This document shows positions 1 through 5,683 of a stretch of 6,371 nt of DNA, in pieces. The position numbers and the translations under genes were made by a program. A model generated the notes under the pieces. That model worked only from the letters and a program-made list of their open reading frames with translations, was not told the DNA's origin and did no database searches. Positions within the stretch are counted from its first letter, which is position 1. Each line of letters opens with the position of its first letter. Source of the stretch: Alphaproteobacteria bacterium (GTDB taxonomy: Bacteria; Pseudomonadota; Alphaproteobacteria; ATCC43930; CGMCC-115725); contig JAFMSA010000254.1 of NCBI GenBank assembly GCA_017353855.1, positions 1 through 6,371 of the forward strand. The letters are read 5' to 3'.

Positions 1-143
1 CGGTCGGCACGCGGACGTTCAGCGCCAAGTCGCACGAGACGTTTGCGCCGGAATATTGGGGGGTCATGACCAAGGATCCGAAATTTCCGTTCGCGGTCAT
101 GAAGGACCCGGAGTTGCTGCCTGCCTCGTTCTCGTCGAATTGA
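1..143 (+). CDS. ABC transporter substrate-binding protein, C-terminal end (partial)
   Basis: An open frame enters from the left edge (first complete codon at base 3) and ends at TGA 141-143, giving 46 residues. It includes FAPEYWGVMTKDPKFPF and ends in LLPASFSSN. The frame is high in GC at third positions, as expected for the host. I call it the C-terminus of a periplasmic type I solute-binding protein mainly from context: it lies immediately upstream and on the same strand as a LivHMGF-type membrane cassette, which in this family needs such a receptor. The acidic and aromatic mix and the lack of membrane segments fit an exported soluble protein. The signal peptide and ligand pocket lie outside the window, so the ligand cannot be inferred. 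An unrelated upstream gene is possible but less likely. Confidence 0.6.
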   Translation, partial: VGTRTFSAKSHETFAPEYWGVMTKDPKFPFAVMKDPELLPASFSSN

Positions 144-149
144 CCGCCG

Positions 150-172
150 CCCGTTTCCGTTGCGGAGACGGG
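150..172 (+). promoter_or_regulatory. intercistronic stem-loop between binding-protein gene and livH
   Basis: CCCGTTTCCG (150-159) pairs with CGGAGACGGG (163-172) over 10 bp with one G-U wobble and a 3-base loop TTG. It starts 7 bases after the stop codon of the binding-protein gene and is not followed by a T-run, so it is not a standard Rho-independent terminator. In other binding-protein-dependent transporters, stem-loops in this position block 3' exonucleases and raise the receptor-to-permease ratio. That role is inferred here. Partial attenuation of readthrough into livH is the alternative. Confidence 0.55.
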
Positions 173-207
173 GGCCGGCAGCGGCATTGTGGCTAATCCG
201 AACCTTT

Positions 208-213
208 GAGGGA
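208..213 (+). promoter_or_regulatory. ribosome binding site that sets the livH start
   Basis: The sequence GAGGGA lies 10 bases before GTG 224. It overlaps the alternative in-frame TTG at 206, so that TTG is unlikely to be the start. A later in-frame ATG at 254 would remove part of the first hydrophobic segment and has no comparable purine run. Confidence 0.5.
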
Positions 214-223
214 AACAGCAGCG

Positions 224-1102
224 GTGGCACCGTCATTCCTGTTCAGCCAGTTCATGGGCGGGCTGACCACTGCGATGTTCCTGTTCCTGATCGCATCGGG
301 GCTCTCGCTGGTTTTCGGGGTCATGCGCGTCATCAATTTCGCGCATGGTTCCTTTTACATGCTCGGCGCCTATCTCGCCTGGCAGGTGATGCGCTGGGTA
401 CACCCCTCCAGCGGCGGGTTCTGGCTGGCCGCGCTGACGGCGGCGCTCGGGGTGGGTCTGCTGGGGGTCGTCATCGAGCGGCTGTTCTTTCGCTCGCTCT
501 ATGGCCGTGAGGAACTCTACCAGCTCCTTTTCACCTATGCGCTGGTGCTGATCCTCGGCGATGCCGCCAAATACATCTGGGGCGTCGACCAGCTCTCCGT
601 GTCGGCCCCCCCGGTGCTGGCTGGCAGCGTCAGAATGTTTGGTACGCAGCAGCCGCTCTACAGCCTGTTCATTATCGTGCTCGGTCCGCTAATCGCGTTT
701 TTCGGCTGGCTGGGACTGAACCGGACCGGGGTCGGCCGGATGGTGCGCGCCGCGCAGATGGACCGCGAGATGCTCGATGCGCTCGGCGCCAATGTCCGCA
801 CGATCTACACCGGCATGTTCGCGTTCAGCGCCTTCCTGGCGGGTCTCTCCGGCGCGCTGGTGACGCCGATTGAAAGCATCGTGCCGGGGATGGATGTGCT
901 GATCATCGTACAGGCGTTCATCGTCGTCGTGATCGGCGGAATGGGCTCGTTCTGGGGCACGTTCTGGGGTTCTGTGATCTACGGGCAGGTGCTGTCCTTC
1001 GGTATCCTGATCCTTCCCGGGTTTTCGCTGTTCTCGGTGTTTGCCTTGATGGCGGTGATCCTCATCGTGCGCCCCTGGGGTCTGTTCGGACGGCCGCTGT
1101 GA
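224..1102 (+). CDS. livH: branched-chain amino acid-type ABC transporter permease, LivH family
   Basis: This is one of two inner-membrane permeases of a HAAT (LivHMGF-type) uptake system. It forms the translocation channel with the product of the next gene. The product is 292 residues from GTG 224, the usual length for LivH. It is strongly hydrophobic throughout, with about eight membrane segments. Family hallmarks are VFGVMRVINFAHG near residues 30-42, the cytoplasmic ATPase-contact loop from about 169 to 190 (GVGRMVRAAQ...DALGAN), VIGGMGSFWGT, and the closing VRPWGLFG. The length rules out the larger UrtB urea permease. The GTG start is chosen for the GAGGGA ribosome site. The gene ends in GTGA, which also starts livM. 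Substrate specificity is set by the binding protein, so the symbol denotes family, not proven leucine transport. Confidence 0.93.
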   Translation: MAPSFLFSQFMGGLTTAMFLFLIASGLSLVFGVMRVINFAHGSFYMLGAYLAWQVMRWVHPSSGGFWLAALTAALGVGLLGVVIERLFFRSLYGREELYQLLFTYALVLILGDAAKYIWGVDQLSVSAPPVLAGSVRMFGTQQPLYSLFIIVLGPLIAFFGWLGLNRTGVGRMVRAAQMDREMLDALGANVRTIYTGMFAFSAFLAGLSGALVTPIESIVPGMDVLIIVQAFIVVVIGGMGSFWGTFWGSVIYGQVLSFGILILPGFSLFSVFALMAVILIVRPWGLFGRPL

Positions 1103-2070
1103 CGGCGTCTCGCCGCGTCCCGTGGACGCTGATCGTCTTTGTCGTCCTAGCAACGGTGCCCTGGGTGGGGTCGCGCTATGACACGTTCCTCGCGGCGCAG
1201 ATCGTCATCGACGCGCTGTTCGCGGTGAGTCTCAACCTGCTGCTCGGCACCACCGGGCTGGTCTCGTTCGGCCATGTCGCCTATTTCGGGGTCGGCGCCT
1301 ATGTCTGCGGCATCCTGATGAAGACCTACGGGGTGCCGTTCGTCCTCGCTTTTCCGGCAGCGGGACTCGGCGCGGCGCTGTTCGCGCTGATTTCCGGCTA
1401 TTTCTGCGTTCGCCTGATCAAGCTCTATTTCGCGATGCTCACGCTGGCCTTTTCGCAGATTGTCTGGGCGATCGCCTACAAATGGAACGACGTCACCGGT
1501 GGCGACCAGGGCCTGCCCGAGATTCCCTATCCGAACCTCGACTGGATCAATGCGCTACCCGGTTGCGGCGATCTGCGTATCAGCGACAAGTTCTACCTGC
1601 TGACGTTGGCACTGGTCGCGATCTCGCTGGCGGTGCTGCACCGGATTGTGCGCTCGCCGTTCGGGCGCATGCTGACGACGATCCGCGACAATCCCGAGCG
1701 CGCTGCCTTTATCGGCGTCAATGTGCGCGCTTATCAGCTCGCGGCTTTTGTCGTCGCGGGAGCCTTCGCCGGGGCGGCCGGTGCGCTCTACGGCATTTTC
1801 AGTCGCGGCGTCTTCGCCGATTACGTGTTTTGGTCGAAATCCGCCGAGGTCATAATCATGGCGATTCTCGGCGGCATGGACTTTTTCTGGGGGCCGCCGG
1901 TCGGCGCGCTGGTGATCGTGTGGCTCAATCAGAAGATCACCGCCTATACCGAATACTGGCCGTTTGTCTTAGGCGCCATCCTGCTGGTGCTCTTGTTCGC
2001 GTTGCCGGGAGGCATCGTCGGCGGCGTCCACGCGCTGTGGACCCGTTTGCGGGGGCGGGGCCGTGCTTGA
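1099..2070 (+). CDS. livM: branched-chain amino acid-type ABC transporter permease, LivM family
   Basis: This is the second permease of the cassette, 323 residues, an inner-membrane partner of LivH. The N-terminus has a basic MTASRR followed by a hydrophobic segment. The conserved TTGLVSFGHVAYFGVGAY lies at residues 51-68. The periplasmic NDVTGGDQGLPEIP is near 130-143, a typical LivM TGG-x-G signature. The coupling loop SPFGRMLTTIRDNPERA spans 186-202. ILGGMDFFWGPPVGA (256-270) matches the GGMGTxxGP region but has D in place of the usual G. GTG 1099 overlaps the livH stop by 4 bases (GTGA), which indicates translational coupling. The short basic tail (TRLRGRGRA) overlaps the start of livG. 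No truncation is seen. Confidence 0.93.
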   Translation: MTASRRVPWTLIVFVVLATVPWVGSRYDTFLAAQIVIDALFAVSLNLLLGTTGLVSFGHVAYFGVGAYVCGILMKTYGVPFVLAFPAAGLGAALFALISGYFCVRLIKLYFAMLTLAFSQIVWAIAYKWNDVTGGDQGLPEIPYPNLDWINALPGCGDLRISDKFYLLTLALVAISLAVLHRIVRSPFGRMLTTIRDNPERAAFIGVNVRAYQLAAFVVAGAFAGAAGALYGIFSRGVFADYVFWSKSAEVIIMAILGGMDFFWGPPVGALVIVWLNQKITAYTEYWPFVLGAILLVLLFALPGGIVGGVHALWTRLRGRGRA

Positions 2071-2812
2071 GATCGCCAAGCTCAGCAAATCCTTCGCCGG
2101 TTTTCGCGCGGTCTCCGAAGTGAGCCTGACGGTCGCGACCCGCCAGATCGCCGCGGTGATCGGCCCCAACGGCGCCGGCAAATCGACCCTGTTCAACCTG
2201 ATCAGCGGTCATTTGCAGCCCGATGCCGGCACGGTCAGGCTCGATGGCCGTGACATCACCGGGGTGGCGCCGCACCGCATATGCCGCATGGGCGTCGGGC
2301 GCTCGTTTCAGCGCACCAACATCTTCCCGAAATTGACCGTCTTCGAGAACCTGCAGGCGGCTTTTCTCGTCCATCACGGCCAGGGACTGAATTTCTGGGG
2401 ACGTTCGGAGCCGTTCTATCGCGAGGAGGTCGCCGCGCTGCTCGCGTCGATCGGGCTGCGAGGTCAGGAACGGACACTCGCCGGCACCCTCAGCTACGGC
2501 AACCAGAAGCAGCTCGAGCTCGGCCTCGCACTGGCGAGCGATCCGCGCATCCTGCTGCTTGACGAGCCGACCGCGGGGATGTCGGCGACCGAGACCGACG
2601 AGACGATCCACCTGCTCGAACGCATCGCCGGTGAACGCGAGCTGACGCTGCTGTTCACCGAGCACGATATGGAGGTCGTGTTCTCGATCGCCCAGAAGAT
2701 TACGGTCCTGCATCAGGGCCGGGTCATTGCCGACGGCGCGCCCGACGCGGTTCGCGATGACGCCGAAGTGCGCCGCGTTTACCTCGGCCATGGGCTGGTG
2801 CGCGGCGAATGA
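2063..2812 (+). CDS. livG: branched-chain amino acid-type ABC transporter ATPase, LivG family
   Basis: This is a cytoplasmic ATP-hydrolysing subunit of 249 residues that drives the LivH/LivM channel. Motifs are complete: Walker A GPNGAGKST at 34-42, Q-loop SFQ at 81-83, ABC signature LSYGNQKQ at 143-150 (the LSYG variant is normal in LivG), Walker B ILLLDEP at 163-169, D-loop AGMS, and H-loop His201 in TEHDM. The C-terminal AEVRRVYLG is the LivG-type ending. Start GTG 2063 overlaps livM by 8 bases. A G-rich run (2051-2060) just upstream could serve as the ribosome site, although the overlap suggests reinitiation. UrtD is a related alternative, but nothing here favours a urea system. Confidence 0.93.
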   Translation: MLEIAKLSKSFAGFRAVSEVSLTVATRQIAAVIGPNGAGKSTLFNLISGHLQPDAGTVRLDGRDITGVAPHRICRMGVGRSFQRTNIFPKLTVFENLQAAFLVHHGQGLNFWGRSEPFYREEVAALLASIGLRGQERTLAGTLSYGNQKQLELGLALASDPRILLLDEPTAGMSATETDETIHLLERIAGERELTLLFTEHDMEVVFSIAQKITVLHQGRVIADGAPDAVRDDAEVRRVYLGHGLVRGE

Positions 2813-3516
2813 CTGCGCTGCTCGACGTCCAAAACATCCACAGCGCCTACGGGCTGTCGCGGGTGCTGTTTGGCATCTCGCTCGATATTGCAGCCGGCGA
2901 ATGTGTTTGCCTGCTGGGACGCAACGGCGTCGGAAAGACGACGACGATCCGCTCGGTCATGGGCCTCTTGCGGCCGACCAGCGGGCGGGTCGTTTGGAAG
3001 GGCGCAGATATCACCGGATGGGCGCCGCACCGCGTGGCCCGCGCCGGGATCGGCTTCGTGCCCGAGGACCGGCGCATTTTTCCCGAACTCACGGTGGCGG
3101 AAAATCTTGCCGTGGGTGCCCGTGCCGCGCACCGGCCGGGGCGCTGGACGTCGGAAGCGGTGTTCGGCTTGTTTCCGGTTCTGCAGCAGTTGCGTGACCG
3201 CCGGGCGGGCTTCCTGTCCGGCGGCGAGCAGCAGATGCTGACAATTGCCCGCACCCTGATGGGCAATCCCGAGCTTTTGTTGCTCGACGAGCCGTCCGAG
3301 GGGTTGGCGCCGCTGGTGGTCGAGGCGCTGCTGACGCAGATCGGCGAGTTGAAGCGTCAGGGGCTGACGATTCTCCTCGCCGAGCAGGGGGTCGGTTTCT
3401 CGCTGGCACTGGCCGATCGCGTCTATGTCCTGGAAAAGGGCGAGATGCGTCACACCGGTCCTGCTGCTGAACTTCGCGATGATCCGGAACTGCGCGAACG
3501 TCTGCTGGCGCTGTAA
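2809..3516 (+). CDS. livF: branched-chain amino acid-type ABC transporter ATPase, LivF family
   Basis: This is the second ATPase of the cassette, 235 residues, expected to pair with LivG under the LivH/LivM channel. Walker A GRNGVGKTT is at 37-45. The LivF-typical GFVPEDRRIFPELTVAENL is near 82-100, signature LSGGEQQ at 136-142, and Walker B LLLLDEP at 156-162 followed by SEGLAP. The H-loop position reads AEQGVGF, with Gln193 where other ABC ATPases have His. This is the usual state in LivF proteins and not a defect. ADRVYVLEKG follows at 202-211. ATG 2809 overlaps the livG stop as ATGA. It is the last gene of the operon and is followed by about 430 bases without an intact gene. Confidence 0.93.
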   Translation: MTALLDVQNIHSAYGLSRVLFGISLDIAAGECVCLLGRNGVGKTTTIRSVMGLLRPTSGRVVWKGADITGWAPHRVARAGIGFVPEDRRIFPELTVAENLAVGARAAHRPGRWTSEAVFGLFPVLQQLRDRRAGFLSGGEQQMLTIARTLMGNPELLLLDEPSEGLAPLVVEALLTQIGELKRQGLTILLAEQGVGFSLALADRVYVLEKGEMRHTGPAAELRDDPELRERLLAL

Positions 3517-3945
3517 AGGGCAGCGTCAGTGAACGCCAAGCTGTCCGTGCGGCTCGACGCCGCTGTTCCTCCGCCGGCTTCGACCCCTCCGGGCCGCTGT
3601 CGAGGATGACCGTGTAGCCGGCGACATCGAACACACCCGCCGGCGTGCAGCGCTCCAAGTCGCGCAGAGTGTTTGCACCCGTGCCGACAGAGCGGCGAGG
3701 ACGTCATGACCGGCGCGTCAGTCCAGGATGTCACCCGGTGACGACCGAATGCGGGAGGCGAACGGGCTGTACGGGGATGGGGATCGGCCGAGTCAATGGC
3801 GTTTCGAATAAAATGGGCACCCGCGAGGTCGAACCGACTGGTTACTCTCATGTCACAAGGAACGGCTGCTTCCGGTGCAGGGCAGAAGACGCCGGCGGCG
3901 CCGCTACCTGAGCGGCTATTGCACCCGCCTGTGCGGAGACGCGGG
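3517..3945. other. intergenic stretch between convergent units
   Basis: No intact gene is supported between the stop of livF and the stop of the minus-strand fusion gene. Open frames here either read through into the antisense of livF or have irregular codon use and no recognisable protein. The stretch contains a possible minus-strand coding remnant (about 3560-3703) and two small stem-loops near 3900-3946, listed separately. I see no tRNA, insertion-sequence ends or tandem repeats in it. No T-rich Rho-independent terminator follows livF. Confidence 0.5.
3560..3703 (-). pseudogene. possible short coding remnant, unidentified
   Basis: The minus-strand frame downstream of a stop at 3706-3704 reads protein-like text, including VGTGANTLRDLERCTPAG and FDVAGYTVILDSGPEGSK. 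From about 3655 down to 3560 nearly every codon ends in G or C, the pattern of real genes in this genome. The frame has no good start (only TTG 3658) and no stop of its own. It continues into the antisense of livF, where it loses sense. It may be a fragment of a decayed gene cut by the livF end. I do not recognise the protein, and chance high GC remains a real possibility. Confidence 0.2.
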
Positions 3946-3946
3946 T
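3900..3946. terminator. two stem-loops at the convergent gene ends, possible weak terminator
   Basis: GCCGCT (3900-3905) and AGCGGC (3911-3916) form a 6-bp stem with loop ACCTG. ACCCGC (3923-3928) and GCGGGT (3941-3946) form a second 6-bp stem with a 12-base loop. Both lie directly past the TAA of the minus-strand fusion gene, and both can fold on either strand. Neither is followed by a clear T-run, so factor-dependent termination or RNA 3'-end protection is as likely as intrinsic termination. Confidence 0.25.
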
Positions 3947-5130
3947 TATCTTTCGGGCTTGCTCTGAAAACCCACCGCACGTATCCCTGCGCGTATCGCG
4001 GTCGAGGACGTATCAACGCGGAAAAGGTGCTCGGGAATTTCGGCGAAGAGATCGACATACCGCCGCGGCACCTGTATGTCGCTCAGCGCGCGTACGCGCC
4101 CCGCCGCGTCGACGCGAACGGCCACCAGGAAACTGCCTCCCGAACTAGCGATTTCATCGAGCGCAACGTGCATTAGCATCTCGTCATCGCCGTAGTATCT
4201 TGGCGCGACCAGCCGCTCGGCCGTATCCGCGCCGATCACAAACGTCGTCCTGGGAAACAAGCGCGACTTCTCGACGAAGGTGGGCGCTCTCGTGAGCTCG
4301 ACGGGCGATTTCCAGGCGAATTGCGCGAGCCGGTTTCTCACCGTCTCGCCTGCCAGCGGTGCCTTGTCGACGTTCGTGACAGAGATTTCGAATGCAAGGG
4401 GCTGCTGCCTGATCTCTTCGGCGACCCGCGCCAGCAATACATGTCCATGGTGCATCGGGTTGAAAGAACCTGGCAGCAGCACAACGTGCCCTGACCCTGA
4501 CAGGATCGTTTGGCCATCAGGCTGGATGGTGACGTGGTCGAGTTCGCCCGCCAGGAGCTGATCAATCGTATCTGCGGTAGATACGATCGCCTCCGCGTAA
4601 TGTTCATCCGCATCGAGCAGGCTGCGCGGCGACGGTGCGGTAATCCCGCATGCGCGGGCCAGCCACAGGACGATCGCGCGCGAAACGAGGTCTTCTTCAG
4701 CGGCACGATGTCGTCGGCCCTTGGCCATCACGCAAGTGCAGTGCGAGACGCCCGCAGCATTGGCGAATGCGACATGAAATCGATGCTCGCCTTTACGCGG
4801 GTGATCGCTCACCAGTGCCGCCGTCGCGCCGAGGCCCACCAGATCCGTGTCCGCCGGCAACAGCCTGGCCGCGCGGGCCCGTGCGCTTCGCGCTATCGCG
4901 ATCGCGGTGTCAGAACTGCACGCCTGTGCCGGTGCGAAGCCGAGAAACGTCGCAAGCGCCTGCGCGTCGTAAGGAACCTGCGCCTCGATCAGCAGCCGGG
5001 AGCCGCCTGGAACACGAAGCAACTCGCCGATCGCCCCACTGCCGCCCCCGGTGATCGCGAGCGCGGCCTTACGGCCGGACGTGTGTATTGCGGAGATCAA
5101 TTGTTGCCACGCGGCGTCGGACGGGCTCAT
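3946..5130 (-). CDS. CinA C-terminal-like / NMNAT-like nucleotidylyltransferase fusion protein
   Basis: This is a predicted cytoplasmic protein of 394 residues with two domains. Residues about 5-165 resemble the CinA C-terminal domain (PncC, NMN deamidase fold): ITGGGS at 26-31 sits where PncC has ESCTGG, VPYDAQAL at 52-59 where it has YSNEAK, and GATAAL at 101-106 where it has GIAGP. Tyr54 is kept, but the catalytic Ser aligns with Thr27 and the Lys with Leu59, so amidase activity looks lost or altered. Residues about 213-385 resemble NadD/NMNAT-type nucleotidylyltransferases: LLPGSFNPMHHGH (218-230) with the HxGH motif, NVDKAPL (253-259), FVIGADT (297-303) and DTSSTAIR (373-380), the SSTxIR motif. 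The likely reaction is adenylyl or cytidylyl transfer to a mononucleotide, perhaps NMN or NaMN; the substrate is inference. The start is ATG 5130, with GGAG at 5146-5143 twelve bases upstream. It is transcribed toward livF and appears monocistronic. Similar uncharacterised fusions are, from memory, also found in plants. Confidence 0.8.
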   Translation of the reverse strand: MSPSDAAWQQLISAIHTSGRKAALAITGGGSGAIGELLRVPGGSRLLIEAQVPYDAQALATFLGFAPAQACSSDTAIAIARSARARAARLLPADTDLVGLGATAALVSDHPRKGEHRFHVAFANAAGVSHCTCVMAKGRRHRAAEEDLVSRAIVLWLARACGITAPSPRSLLDADEHYAEAIVSTADTIDQLLAGELDHVTIQPDGQTILSGSGHVVLLPGSFNPMHHGHVLLARVAEEIRQQPLAFEISVTNVDKAPLAGETVRNRLAQFAWKSPVELTRAPTFVEKSRLFPRTTFVIGADTAERLVAPRYYGDDEMLMHVALDEIASSGGSFLVAVRVDAAGRVRALSDIQVPRRYVDLFAEIPEHLFRVDTSSTAIRAGIRAVGFQSKPER

Positions 5131-5168
5131 GGCGCATGTGTGCTCCGAAGCTGGAACCTACCTCGCGG

Positions 5169-5197
5169 ATGCTGAAAGACCGTTCGGGAAGAGTCAA
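5169..5197 (-). promoter_or_regulatory. possible promoter of the fusion gene
   Basis: On the minus strand TTGACT (5197-5192) is followed after exactly 17 bases by CAGCAT (5174-5169). The -35 box matches TTGACA at five of six positions; the -10 box matches TATAAT at only three of six. Transcription would begin near 5162, leaving a leader of about 30 bases that contains the GGAG ribosome site. Weak -10 boxes are common in alphaproteobacteria, but chance occurrence cannot be excluded. Confidence 0.3.
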
Positions 5198-5370
5198 CAG
5201 AGTGGAGCTGCGTGCCGGCAAAGCTGCCGAGGCCAGTAATGTCCGCATGCGCGTTGGTGCATGAGTGATACCCCGGGCAAAGACACGTCGCGCGACGGGC
5301 CCGCGCACTTAATCTTAATCTCGAACTCGCCGGGGCAGTTGGCACGTGGCCTAACTCGATGGGGCCATCA

Positions 5371-5398
5371 AAAAGGGCGCCAGAGGCCACGGACCTCT
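5371..5398 (-). terminator. weak candidate terminator for the downstream-edge minus-strand gene
   Basis: On the minus strand AGAGG (5398-5394) and CCTCT (5386-5382) form a 5-bp stem with a 7-base loop. GGCGCC follows, then CTTTTTG. The T-run is separated from the stem by about seven bases, and the site lies roughly 290 bases beyond the stop at 5684, so this is a weak call. Confidence 0.18.
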
Positions 5399-5683
5399 CG
5401 AGACGATTTGTGGGGCTTACGGGTCGCTCCGGCAAATCAACAAAGCAGATGAAGCTATACTCCTCGTAAGTTGCTATTGGCCACGGGAGGCCGCGGGCCG
5501 GCGAATTGAGGAGAGGTGCGGGACGGTAATCCATTGTGCGGCAGGAGCGTGGTGGCGGCGCTGACAACTGACGGCAAACCTCGCCGTTCCTCGACGAGCT
5601 CAGACACTGCCACGAAGGAGGCCCGTCGTTCCTGCAGAGTTGCGGGCATTTGCAATCGGCTCGTTTCTCATGCAGGTGGCGCC

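Larger units (their letters stand above)
5131..5683. other. intergenic stretch between two minus-strand genes
   Basis: About 550 bases without a gene I can support. The minus strand holds an open frame (5567 to 5127) whose TGA overlaps the ATG of the fusion gene as ATGA, but its codons lack the third-position GC bias of the neighbours and its translation is rich in Arg, Ser and Pro with no recognisable motif. A possible promoter (5169-5197) and a weak stem-loop with a T-run (5371-5398) are listed separately. No tRNA or insertion-sequence ends are evident. Confidence 0.45.

Noticed and set aside
206..223. TTG 206 as the start of livH
   Set aside because: It overlaps the GAGGGA ribosome site that fits GTG 224, and the added six residues (MRETAA) are not typical of the family.
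3001..3010. Gln instead of His at the switch (H-loop) position of LivF (AEQGVGF, residue 193)
   Set aside because: This replacement is usual in LivF-family ATPases and does not indicate a broken enzyme.
224..3516. Urea transporter cassette (UrtBCDE) as the identity of the operon
   Set aside because: The first permease has 292 residues rather than the much longer UrtB, and no urease or urt-specific signal is present.
3796..4176. Plus-strand open frame of 126 codons reading into the fusion gene's antisense
   Set aside because: It has no recognisable motif, its second half is antisense to a well-supported gene, and no good ribosome site precedes it.
4510..5175. Plus-strand open frame of 221 codons
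   Set aside because: It is an antisense shadow of the fusion gene, with Arg/Ala-rich translation typical of shadow frames in GC-rich DNA.
5309..5322. Tandem CTTAAT motif as a possible regulatory repeat
   Set aside because: There are only two copies of six bases, with no symmetry or link to a promoter; chance is sufficient.
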